Assembly: GCA_039798005.1 (NCBI GenBank)
Contig: JBDKGV010000057.1
Location: forward strand, 1-17,004
Source: JBDKGV01 sp039798005
GTDB lineage: Bacteria; Fibrobacterota; Fibrobacteria; UBA5070
DNA: 17,004 nucleotides
Reading direction: 5' to 3'
A program made the translations under genes and the position numbers. This document shows positions 7,002-13,971 of the stretch, piece after piece (position 1 is the first letter of the stretch; every line of letters begins with the position of its first letter). A model generated the notes under the pieces. It was not told the origin of the DNA, did not search any database, and was given only the letters and a program-made list of their open reading frames with translations.

Positions 7002-7106
7002 GGAATTCAAGGTATGCCCATTCGCAGGAGAGGGGGGAGGGGGAGTCGCGAATGTTAACAAAACTGAAACAAGACTGCCATGCGAGAGAATCGCAAGGAG
7101 GGTCGA
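7002..7106. promoter_or_regulatory. Intergenic leader of ppx: G-rich tract, hairpin and Pho-box-like direct repeat
   Basis: This gap separates the glycosyltransferase run from ppx, both on the minus strand. Three things stand out. (a) An inverted repeat, CATTCGC at 7019-7025 and GCGAATG at 7048-7054, encloses a 22-nt loop that is almost pure purine on the plus strand and C/T-rich in the ppx mRNA, 17 bp before the ATG. (b) On the minus strand, TGTTTCA (7071-7065), a 4-bp spacer and TGTTAAC (7060-7054) form an 11-bp-period direct repeat, reminiscent of PhoB boxes but only partly matching. (c) A short hairpin, TGCGA/TCGCA, lies at 7081-7095. No good -35/-10 pair was found, so promoter placement is uncertain. 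Confidence 0.35.
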
Positions 7107-7832
7107 TCAGGTCGAAGGAGGGGAGGGGGGGATGGAGTGCGAGCGGATTCGCAGCAGCAGCCAGGCCAAGTGGAAGCGCATCGCCAGTTGTTTGCGGATG
7201 CCGAGCCGGCTTTTGCCAATTCCGGAACTGGCATTGCTCTCGTGCCGGTAGTGCCGAACCAATGGGTGCATGATCCAGTGGGCACAGTCAAGTTGCTCGG
7301 CACGAAGTCCAATCCACCAATCGTGCATTCCGATGCCGCTTGGGAAAGGATGGCAATAGGGGAGAAAATCGCGACGGATGGCGAGGCAGCATCCTGTGTA
7401 GCAATTGTGAATCAGGTTGGCCCGGACACCACGCCGCATCCCATGGGCGGAAAGCAAGGAAGGAGTCAGCAGGGAGCCGTCCTGATCAACGACTTCTGCA
7501 TCGCACAGAACGACCTGTGCGTCGTCGGGGATTTCCGAAAGCACATCAAGACGGCCCGGCAGCCATTGGTCGTCCTGATCGGAAAGGACGATCCATTGGC
7601 CTTGGGCTTTGGAGAGCAGGAAATCGAAGTTGGCGATCGGGCCGCCAAAGCTCCCGGACAAGGTCCGGATCCGCGGATCTTGGAGGCCTTGAAGATATTC
7701 AAGGCTCCCGTCGGTGGAGCCATCGTCTCCGATGAGCAGTTCGTCCTGGGGACCCAGCTGTTCCAAGATCGAGAGGATCTGCCTCTCCAAGAAGACCAGC
7801 CCATTGTGGCTGGCCAAGCACACGGAGATCAT
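7107..7832 (-). CDS. Family 2 glycosyltransferase (rhamnosyltransferase-like)
   Basis: Cytoplasmic GT-A enzyme that likely adds a sugar to a surface polysaccharide or lipid-linked glycan. The 241 residues begin with ISVCLASHNGLVFLERQI, contain GDDGSTDGS (35-43, nucleotide-binding acidic pair), LSDQDDQW (83-90, the DxD-like metal site) and MHDWW (169-173), the usual acidic-plus-aromatic acceptor region. The C-terminus is short and ends in a Pro/Ser tail (SIPPSPPST) encoded by a C-rich tract. Start: ATG 7832 overlaps the previous gene's stop as ATGA; there is no independent ribosome site. It is the last of three coupled glycosyltransferases. Donor and acceptor are not inferable. Confidence 0.88.
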   Translation of the reverse strand: MISVCLASHNGLVFLERQILSILEQLGPQDELLIGDDGSTDGSLEYLQGLQDPRIRTLSGSFGGPIANFDFLLSKAQGQWIVLSDQDDQWLPGRLDVLSEIPDDAQVVLCDAEVVDQDGSLLTPSLLSAHGMRRGVRANLIHNCYTGCCLAIRRDFLPYCHPFPSGIGMHDWWIGLRAEQLDCAHWIMHPLVRHYRHESNASSGIGKSRLGIRKQLAMRFHLAWLLLRIRSHSIPPSPPST

Positions 7833-8647
7833 GGCTTGGCGTGTCCGAGAAAGTGAGTGAAAGCCACGCGCACAAAGGCGGGATTCCGTGACTGCCAACC
7901 AAGCTTGAACGCCCGCCCGAAGACCCAGATCGCAATTTGAATCGGATATCCGCATTGCTTTGCCCAGCCGCGAGCACCATGGGCGAACCAAGCAAAGCGG
8001 GCGAGACGACTGGCGTTGGCATCGTTCTCATGGGTCGATGAGGCATGGGACAGATTCAGGGCAACGGGAGCGATCTGGCCATGGGTTCGAGCAAGGCTAG
8101 CGCTCAAAGCGAAATCGGAGAAATCCAAAGGGCAGAGTTCCAACGCGTCACGCGCGGCAAGAAGCGCTTCGGTGCGCACCAAAAGGCCGCTGTTCAGGGC
8201 GATGTGCGGTCCGGCCGATAGAACGCCATCGGGTGAGGGGCCGTTGGGGAGACCGCGATGAACCTGAAACGGGGAAAGGACCTTGCCGATACACTCCAAT
8301 CGAGGGGCCCAAGCTTGGGCGTTTGGATGGAGACGCACGGCATCCTCGTAGGCGGGCCACCAATCGGCAGGAGGGGCAAAATCCTGATCCAGCAAAAGCA
8401 GCCATGGAAGTCCGCACTCCTTGGCGACCTCGGCGGCTTGGACATAGCGCGGACCGACGCCAGGATTGCGACCATCGCGCAACAGGCGCCACGGCGGCAA
8501 AAACGGGGGCGTTTCCGTCCCTCCATTGTCAAACAGAAGGCAACAGGTCTGGTGCAGGGGTGCCAGTGCTTGAGCCAGGGCAAGTTCGTTCCATCGACTT
8601 TGGCGCAAGATCACCACCACCAAGGTCCGGTGCGCCAAGGAACTCAT
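7829..8647 (-). CDS. Glycosyltransferase-like protein, family 2 (divergent)
   Basis: The 272-residue protein resembles rhamnosyltransferase-type GT2 enzymes. It has LVVVILRQSRW at the N-terminus (9-19), LLFDNGG (37-43) where typical members have an Asp-rich motif, NPGVGPRYVQAAEVA (61-75, like the N-x-GxaxAxN segment), and LLLLDQDFAPP (83-93) supplying the DQD metal site. HIALNSGLLVR (148-158) is the usual mid-domain segment. The first aspartate motif (DDGS) is replaced, which is common in this subfamily. Start: ATG 8647 overlaps the upstream stop (ATGA), with a distant GGAG. Its own stop overlaps the next glycosyltransferase. The C-terminal part after about residue 200 is basic and aromatic, possibly membrane-associated. 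Confidence 0.82.
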   Translation of the reverse strand: MSSLAHRTLVVVILRQSRWNELALAQALAPLHQTCCLLFDNGGTETPPFLPPWRLLRDGRNPGVGPRYVQAAEVAKECGLPWLLLLDQDFAPPADWWPAYEDAVRLHPNAQAWAPRLECIGKVLSPFQVHRGLPNGPSPDGVLSAGPHIALNSGLLVRTEALLAARDALELCPLDFSDFALSASLARTHGQIAPVALNLSHASSTHENDANASRLARFAWFAHGARGWAKQCGYPIQIAIWVFGRAFKLGWQSRNPAFVRVAFTHFLGHAKP

Positions 8648-9519
8648 TGTCGCAACCAGCTCCGGGGTATGAACAACTTGGGAAGCCGGCGCAGGAATGA
8701 CGGCTCCAAACTGCCGAGTTCGAAGATGCGTCGAAATGCCTGAAACTTGTCATTGAAGGCAAGCTCCGACCACCAATTGGCTTTCCAGCGACGGACGGCA
8801 CGCGGATGGAGGGGGTGATCGCGATGAAGATCGACGGCCTTGAGCAATTCCGTGTACATGAAGTTGCTGCGCAAGTGCATGTTGCTGCCGTGAATGCGGT
8901 AGTGGCACACCACATCAGGAAGGACCCGCAGGGGACCAAACCGGCGCGTGAGGGCAAGCCAAAGCGGATAGTCCTCGACTTCGATGCCGCGATGATATCC
9001 GCCTACGGCTTCGAAGGCGCTGCGTCGAATGAGAACTGAAGCACCGTGGATTTCCCTCTGTGCAAGCAACAATTGCTCGAAATGCACCTCGGGAATTCCG
9101 CGATGGAATCGCTGGAGAGCTTTCGACTGAAGTTGACTTTGCGCATTCATTTCCACGACTTGGCCGGAGCATCCAGGGGCATTGGGATACCTCTCGAGCT
9201 CTTCCCATTGAGCTTTCAGACGGCCGGGGGGCATGATGTCATCGCTTCCGAGCGAGCAGAACCATGACGCATCGGTGCGTGAGACCAGTTCGATCAAGGT
9301 TGCGGTGAGACCTTGGTTTGAGCGGATCAAAAGGTCGAATCCATGCCGGTCGGCCAGTTCCTGCAGGATCCTGGGGCTTTGGTCCCGACTTCCATCGTCG
9401 ATGACATGGAGTTCCACCTCCACGCCGTCTTGGGCCAAGACCGATTCCACGGCCTCTTGAATCCATGGGCCGTGATTGTAGGAGGCGATGAGAACGGCGA
9501 TGCGCGGGCGGGCTGCCAT
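8644..9519 (-). CDS. Family 2 glycosyltransferase
   Basis: A 291-residue GT-A enzyme. Visible elements are IAVLIASYNHGPWIQEAVESVLAQ (7-30), HVIDDGSRDQS (38-48), LGSDDIMPPGRL (90-101, with DD as the metal-binding pair), HGASVLIRRSAFEAVGGY (158-175) and EVEDYPLWLAL (180-190, containing the ED catalytic-base region). The length is normal for the family. Start: ATG 9519 shares its A with the last base of the stop of the propeller gene (TGATG), so the two are translationally coupled. It begins the three-gene glycosyltransferase run. It could act on a lipopolysaccharide O-chain, capsule or protein glycan; nothing here decides which. Confidence 0.9.
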   Translation of the reverse strand: MAARPRIAVLIASYNHGPWIQEAVESVLAQDGVEVELHVIDDGSRDQSPRILQELADRHGFDLLIRSNQGLTATLIELVSRTDASWFCSLGSDDIMPPGRLKAQWEELERYPNAPGCSGQVVEMNAQSQLQSKALQRFHRGIPEVHFEQLLLAQREIHGASVLIRRSAFEAVGGYHRGIEVEDYPLWLALTRRFGPLRVLPDVVCHYRIHGSNMHLRSNFMYTELLKAVDLHRDHPLHPRAVRRWKANWWSELAFNDKFQAFRRIFELGSLEPSFLRRLPKLFIPRSWLRQ

Positions 9520-11861
9520 CAGTCACCCACGACCAGGCGCCCCTGAACGCGACTGGATCCGTCGGAGATGGTCCAGAAATAGAGTCCGGGCCGCAGGTTT
9601 GAGCGCGGAGTCCAGAGGAACTGGTCACCGACGACATCCTTGCCGCTTTGATGGTTGACCAAGGTGCCATCGGCCGCGAAGATGAAGAGCTCCGCGTTGG
9701 AATTGACTCCGGGAAAGGCGACCTTGCTGTGCTGGAGCTTGCGGTAGGGGTTGGGGAAGGGGCGGACCTGCTCCCTCTGGAGATTCTCGGGCTGGATCTT
9801 GAGGCGGGACTGGTACAGATTCACGCCAAGGGGCGTGGCGATCGCCACGGCACCGGTGCTGCGATTCAAGGAGAAATGACTGATATCATCGGAGAGCAAG
9901 CCAGCGGAGTGATCCAATCGCTGTTCCAGTGAAAATGTGGAGTCATTGGCGATGCTGATGATGTCCAGCCCTTTGCTGCCACTGACCCAGAGGTTGCCCA
10001 GCGTATCCACTTCGATTTGGCGATACCCGCGGTTCTGGAAGGTGCTGGAGGTTGGCGAGAACAGCCTGAAAACCCCATCGACTTTGGCAAGACTGACCAC
10101 ATTTCCTTCGATCGTGGCAAGGAGACGTCCGTCATGCCAGCGTATCCATGTCGGATTGATCACCGAGATGTGGAGGGGATTTGTGGCAACAAGAGAGTCG
10201 GCACGAAGGGAAAAGCGCTCGATGCCACCCTTGTGGGCGATCCAAAGGGCGGTGTCGCCTTCGCTTGCCAAGGCGTTGACGAAGGGCTCGTGTCCCTTGA
10301 CATTGGAGGAGGGGATGAACGGCTGGAAACAGCGAGGCTCATTGCCAAGGGGAAGAAATGCGAGGTTGGTGTTGGGATTGCCCTCGGTTCCGTAGAGACC
10401 GATCCAATTGCCATGACTGGTCGGGGCGGAAATCGCCGATGGGATGACCACATTCGAGGCGGAATCGGATTTGTAACTCTGCAAACAGGAGTTGCTGCGA
10501 TCAAGATGAGTCCACCCCGATCCTGATTGCCTCCAAAGTCCAGAGCCCCAGGTGCCGATGATCGAATTGCCTGCGAAGTCGAATTCCAAGTGGGGAAGAA
10601 AGAACCCTGGCTTGGTCGGGCCGGCGGACAACAGGTTCTTGCTCCATCCAGAGCGAGCGTCAGGAAGACTGTAGATGTTGGATCCAAACCAGGCGACGAG
10701 CGATCCATCGGATTTGAGACCCAGGTGGTGGGGCGCTTTTTCTGGAAGCTGAGGAGGTTGATTCGGAGTCTTGAGGGAGCCATCGGCTCGCAAGAGCACA
10801 AGGCCCTTGCCTTCAACACTGACAGCCATTCCTCCGGAATAGGGAACGGCGTGCAGAGGGGTGCCTCCAACTTGCCACGATTTGCCGTTCCAGTAGAGAT
10901 CCCCACCGGTGCAGATCGTGGCGTTTCCTCCATTGGAGGTCGCCCACGGCCAATTGGTGTATTCCAAGGCCTTGATCGTGTCGATTTCCAGCGGGTCGGC
11001 AAGAACCAACGAAGAATCAAGCCTATAGGTCGTGTCGATCGACCACATCGTGAAAATCTCGACCGAGTCGGTACCGGGATAGAGGGTGTCGCTGGTGATC
11101 GTCGTGTCGAACCTGGTCTCGACGGTGTCGTAGGCCTGGACTTTCAAGGTGTCGAAGACCGTGGTTGCGGTGTCGGGAACCGTGCGCATGCGATCGTTCT
11201 TTCCCCACCGGAAGAACCCCACGACAGGACTGGATGTTTTCCGGATTACAGTCCATTTGGAGGGGTCGGAAAGGATGTTCTTCCCTCGGCCGATGTTCTG
11301 CCAATCCGTTGGCACAGCATACGCCGCCCCCCCTTGCAGTCCGACCCAGAGGGTGTCCTTCTCCACCAGGACGGCATGGACTTTCTGGTTCATCAGATCG
11401 CCGAAGGAATTGATGTTGTCCAAGGCCAGCTTTTCCGAGGTGGAAAAGACGCTCAATCCTTGATCCCCTCCCAAGAAAAGCAGGGATTTGTGGGTTGCAA
11501 GGACGCGTGGTCGGAAGGTCCAACCCGTCAACCGGTACGAACCGAAGGATTCCCAGATTTTGGCATCGGGGAGCAGGCGATTGAGATCGCCTCCCACAGA
11601 CGTTGCCCACAGCGTGTCGCCCAAGGCGATGATTCCTGCCAGATCGGTACTGGACAGGCCATCCAAGTTGGTGGCGACCGTTGTCTTGCCGGATGCGGTG
11701 TCGTAGCGGACGGCACCGCCAGAGGTCGCAGCCCAGATGCTGGACTTTGAAACGGCCGCCATGACCGGTGATTGGGTCCAAGTCCACGCTTGCCAATCGC
11801 CGATCGCGGCATGAAGAAGACCTGCACTGACAGCCAACAATGAAAGAGTACCCCGGATCAT
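9519..11861 (-). CDS. Secreted beta-propeller protein with type IX secretion-like C-terminal domain (possible PorZ-like)
   Basis: A 780-residue exported protein. It has a signal peptide at about 1-18 (basic start, LLAVSAGLLHA, then cleavage). The body is repeated beta-propeller blades of the form ...DTLWATSVGGDLNRL, ...DTLWVGLQGGAAY, ...DTALWIAHKGGIERF and ...GNLWVSGSKGLDIIS. The C-terminal domain (about 698-780) has FPNPYR, a central AADGTLV and GLYFWTISDGSSRVQGRLVV, similar to type IX sorting domains. Residues 229-297 form an Asp/Thr-rich segment between blades. The N-terminal region and overall length recall PorZ, a surface component of the type IX system, but a two-component-type propeller is an alternative. 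Start: ATG 11861 has only a weak upstream site, 47 bp after the DUF2225-like gene. Its stop touches the glycosyltransferase start. Confidence 0.75.
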   Translation of the reverse strand: MIRGTLSLLAVSAGLLHAAIGDWQAWTWTQSPVMAAVSKSSIWAATSGGAVRYDTASGKTTVATNLDGLSSTDLAGIIALGDTLWATSVGGDLNRLLPDAKIWESFGSYRLTGWTFRPRVLATHKSLLFLGGDQGLSVFSTSEKLALDNINSFGDLMNQKVHAVLVEKDTLWVGLQGGAAYAVPTDWQNIGRGKNILSDPSKWTVIRKTSSPVVGFFRWGKNDRMRTVPDTATTVFDTLKVQAYDTVETRFDTTITSDTLYPGTDSVEIFTMWSIDTTYRLDSSLVLADPLEIDTIKALEYTNWPWATSNGGNATICTGGDLYWNGKSWQVGGTPLHAVPYSGGMAVSVEGKGLVLLRADGSLKTPNQPPQLPEKAPHHLGLKSDGSLVAWFGSNIYSLPDARSGWSKNLLSAGPTKPGFFLPHLEFDFAGNSIIGTWGSGLWRQSGSGWTHLDRSNSCLQSYKSDSASNVVIPSAISAPTSHGNWIGLYGTEGNPNTNLAFLPLGNEPRCFQPFIPSSNVKGHEPFVNALASEGDTALWIAHKGGIERFSLRADSLVATNPLHISVINPTWIRWHDGRLLATIEGNVVSLAKVDGVFRLFSPTSSTFQNRGYRQIEVDTLGNLWVSGSKGLDIISIANDSTFSLEQRLDHSAGLLSDDISHFSLNRSTGAVAIATPLGVNLYQSRLKIQPENLQREQVRPFPNPYRKLQHSKVAFPGVNSNAELFIFAADGTLVNHQSGKDVVGDQFLWTPRSNLRPGLYFWTISDGSSRVQGRLVVGD
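10971..11177 (-). other. Asp/Thr-rich segment in the propeller protein
   Basis: Residues 229-297 are dominated by D-T, D-S and T-V pairs, with repeated short units such as FDTLKV, YDTVETRFDTT, TSDTLY and SIDTTY. It interrupts the regular blade spacing and reads as an exposed beta-rich or disordered loop. A similar segment is found in the ABC permease at 16018-16161. Confidence 0.6.
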
Positions 11862-11908
11862 GAAATCAAGATACCTACCAGCGCATCCGTGCGATGGCCT
11901 GCATCAGG

Positions 11909-12901
11909 CTATTTCCAGAGGTCGGGATTGTCCCGGTCGGACCAGAGATCCCGGGCGGCGTTGTACCACCGGATGAACGGGATGTCGGGCAAGGAGGCTT
12001 CCGCCTTGACTTTTTCAAGGACGGCAACGAAGGCACCGGCATCGGTGATCTTGCCCAGTCGCACATTCAAGGCGATGATCTCATAGAGGACATTGGCCTC
12101 GTACTGCTGACCAGGGGCATTGGAGGTCTCGAAGCATTTCAGGTAATGCTCCAGGGCATGCTCGAGATACGGGGTCTCGTCCAGCTTGTAGGTCCGGGCG
12201 ATCAGGGCTTGTTTCAGCGAGTATCCCGCCATTTTGAACAGGGCGAAGGGAATGGAGCGTCGACTTTCGATCAGAGCCCTGTGAATGGAAAGATCGTAGG
12301 CGAAAATCGCACCTTGAGGGGTGCGCTCCCGGCCAAAGACATGCTCGCGGGTGATGTCGATGCCGGACTCTTCCAGCATGGTGGTGCGATCGTCGGCACT
12401 GGTGAGGAGCGCCGCCAATTCGCCTTGCTGGAGCCGTGAAGGGACCTCGCGATAGCGTGCGGAGTCGTGAACGATGAAATCCTTCTTGTCCGGACTGGCG
12501 AAAAAGCACTGTGGGCATACGGAGACGGCGATCAGATTGTAGTCGGCGGCCCGGAACGTGCCGACCGGCTTGTAGGAGGGCATGTGGAACATGTCAAGGC
12601 TCGATCCCAGGGCGCGGGCCTTCTGATCCCAGTAGGGTACCGGAGAAAAGCAGGCGGGGCATTTGACTTGGATCTCGAAGATCGGATCGTTCCAATCCGT
12701 TTCGGCGACCTTGGGCTTGGGCTCTTCGGCGACACCGCCATTTTGCTGCATGGCCCGGTATTCCATGGCGATCTTGAGGCCGTTGATCTTTGCGATATGA
12801 ATGGTGTACCCGAACCGCTTGATGTACACATCGGCCAGCGGTTCCGATCCCAGCATGATCTTCAGGCGTCGTCTTACGCCCTGCTCGTCGATGATAGCCA
12901 T
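11909..12901 (-). CDS. DUF2225-like protein with two CxxC knuckles and a helical C-terminus
   Basis: A 330-residue cytoplasmic protein of unknown function. It shows two cysteine pairs, CPAC (81-84) and CPQC (129-132), which likely bind one zinc ion as in DUF2225 proteins. The second pair is preceded by the usual YNLIAVSVCPQC. The C-terminal third (about 195-325) is helical with TPR-like spacing (AYDLSIHRALIE, LEHALEHYLKCFE). The N-terminal 50 residues contain a small basic beta-rich part (VRRRLKIMLGSEPLADVYI). Start: ATG 12901 has GGAG 9 nt upstream. A longer frame to 13594 overlaps the opposite-strand kinase and was rejected. It leads the minus-strand run into the propeller and glycosyltransferase genes and is divergent from lpxK. 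Assignment to DUF2225 is by pattern, not by search. Confidence 0.75.
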   Translation of the reverse strand: MAIIDEQGVRRRLKIMLGSEPLADVYIKRFGYTIHIAKINGLKIAMEYRAMQQNGGVAEEPKPKVAETDWNDPIFEIQVKCPACFSPVPYWDQKARALGSSLDMFHMPSYKPVGTFRAADYNLIAVSVCPQCFFASPDKKDFIVHDSARYREVPSRLQQGELAALLTSADDRTTMLEESGIDITREHVFGRERTPQGAIFAYDLSIHRALIESRRSIPFALFKMAGYSLKQALIARTYKLDETPYLEHALEHYLKCFETSNAPGQQYEANVLYEIIALNVRLGKITDAGAFVAVLEKVKAEASLPDIPFIRWYNAARDLWSDRDNPDLWK

Positions 12902-12937
12902 TGGGACACTCTCCTTGCTGTCTAGATTGTTGCACCG
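12902..12937. promoter_or_regulatory. Divergent promoter gap between the DUF2225-like gene and lpxK
   Basis: This 36-bp gap separates two divergent starts. For the plus strand, TTGGGA at 12901-12906, a 16-bp spacer and TAGATT at 12923-12928 each match four of six sigma-70 consensus bases. The start point would fall only a few nucleotides before ATG 12938, giving an almost leaderless lpxK mRNA, which fits the lack of a ribosome site there. On the minus strand a GGAG site serves the DUF2225-like gene; its promoter would have to lie within the beginning of lpxK. Confidence 0.35.
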
Positions 12938-13801
12938 ATGACTCGCCAATCGCAATGGAAAGTGTGCGCTGGAGGAATTTATCGGCACCTTGCCGCGTTC
13001 CATCGCAAGCTCCGAGGAGTCCCGGCCCCAGTGCGTCTTCCGATCGTGGTGGTAGGCAGCCTGCGTGCCGGAGGCGGTGGCAAGACGCCCGTGGTCGAGT
13101 GGTTGGCCCGTGAATTTCCCGATGCCGCGCTTTTGGTCCATCCCACCCCGGACGAGCAGGTCCTGCTGGACGCGGAGTTTCCCGGAAGGGTCTTTGCACA
13201 TCGCTCCTTCCTTCAGGCGTGGAAGGAGGCGCATCGGAAAGGATTTGGCTGGGCGATCAGTGACGGGGGGTACCAAGATCCTCAATTGGATCTTTGCCGG
13301 AAGATCCTGGTGTGGAATGAGCCCTTGCCTCGGAGTACCGCCGATCTGCATCCGTGCGGTCCTTGGCGCGAGTTGGCGGAGGCTGCGGAAAGGGCGGATC
13401 TCCATTTGGTACGGAATGGAGTCGATCTGCCCCTTGGGCTTGATGCGATGAGGTATCGATGGGAATCCAGTCTTTCGGGAGCTGATTCGGGCCAAATCCT
13501 GCTTGCGTGTGCGGTTGGCAAGCCGCAATCGGTGAGAGATGACTTGAAGGCACTTGGCCATGAAATCGTGGCAGAACACTGCCCAAATGATCATTGTGGC
13601 TTTTCGTCAGGGCGCTTGCGGCAGCTCGAGGAGCACCACCCCGGTTTGCCTTGGGTCGTGACCGCCAAGGACCTTCCCCGCTGGCCTTCAAGTCAGCGCA
13701 GGCATCTTGTCCTGTTCCGGAGGTGGATTCCGGAGAATCCAGGGGCGCTCATGGAATGGGTGAAACAGGGAAGAAATCCATCAGAATCAGTTTTCCATTG
13801 A
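12938..13801 (+). CDS. lpxK: LpxK-like tetraacyldisaccharide 4'-kinase (short, divergent)
   Basis: LpxK phosphorylates the 4' position of the lipid A disaccharide at the inner membrane. The 287 residues (family about 310-350) have an N-terminal amphipathic part, the P-loop VVGSLRAGGGGKTPVVEWLA (38-57), a PDEQVLL segment (71-77) that may match GDEPxLL, AISDGGYQDPQL (106-117) in place of the usual DDGFQH motif, PNDHCGFSSG (216-225, like the conserved PDH region) and WVVTAKDLPRW (239-249, like TxKDxxR). The segment between the P-loop and PDEQ, where LpxK normally has SRGYGR, is missing. Start: ATG 12938; a GTG at codon 9 is possible. There is no ribosome site. It is the only complete plus-strand gene before the transporter operon. 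Substrate may still be lipid A, but the motif changes make activity uncertain. Confidence 0.82.
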   Translation: MTRQSQWKVCAGGIYRHLAAFHRKLRGVPAPVRLPIVVVGSLRAGGGGKTPVVEWLAREFPDAALLVHPTPDEQVLLDAEFPGRVFAHRSFLQAWKEAHRKGFGWAISDGGYQDPQLDLCRKILVWNEPLPRSTADLHPCGPWRELAEAAERADLHLVRNGVDLPLGLDAMRYRWESSLSGADSGQILLACAVGKPQSVRDDLKALGHEIVAEHCPNDHCGFSSGRLRQLEEHHPGLPWVVTAKDLPRWPSSQRRHLVLFRRWIPENPGALMEWVKQGRNPSESVFH

Positions 13802-13971
13802 AAGTTGGTGGAAAATATGGCCCGTTCCTTCAGGATCAACGACAAACGGGACACACTTTACTGTTGGGTCTATTTATATTCGGGCATCTTTAGCCAGTTG
13901 TACCCAGTCACACGGTGTTGTTCCTTTCCACCCATTGTGGTAGAGGACAGCCGACCTCGATAGAGGGAAGA
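13802..13971 (+). promoter_or_regulatory. Intergenic region before the peptide transporter operon
   Basis: This 170-bp gap is AT-richer than its surroundings. It contains an A/T-rich inverted repeat, TTTTCCA at 13791-13797 with TGGAAAA at 13809-13815, across the lpxK stop, and CCCGTT (13821-13826) with AACGGG (13845-13850) around an 18-nt loop. Neither is followed by a clear U-run, so terminator status is doubtful. TATATT at 13875-13880 is a fair -10 candidate, but no good -35 accompanies it. The ribosome site GAGGG (13963-13967) precedes ATG 13972. A strong regulated promoter for the operon probably lies here. Confidence 0.35.

Noticed and set aside
7081..7095. Short hairpin TGCGA/TCGCA as terminator of the glycosyltransferase run
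   Set aside because: The stem is only 5 bp and the following minus-strand sequence is not a continuous T-run; it is mentioned only within the intergenic entry.
10527..11750. 407-codon plus-strand frame across the propeller gene
   Set aside because: Antisense shadow; the opposite strand has a signal peptide, propeller blades and a C-terminal domain.
12902..13594. N-terminal extension of the DUF2225-like frame
   Set aside because: It is antisense to lpxK; the ATG at 12901 has a good ribosome site.
13791..13850. Rho-independent terminator after lpxK
   Set aside because: The inverted repeats are AT-rich or have an 18-nt loop, and no U-run follows, so I cannot support a terminator.
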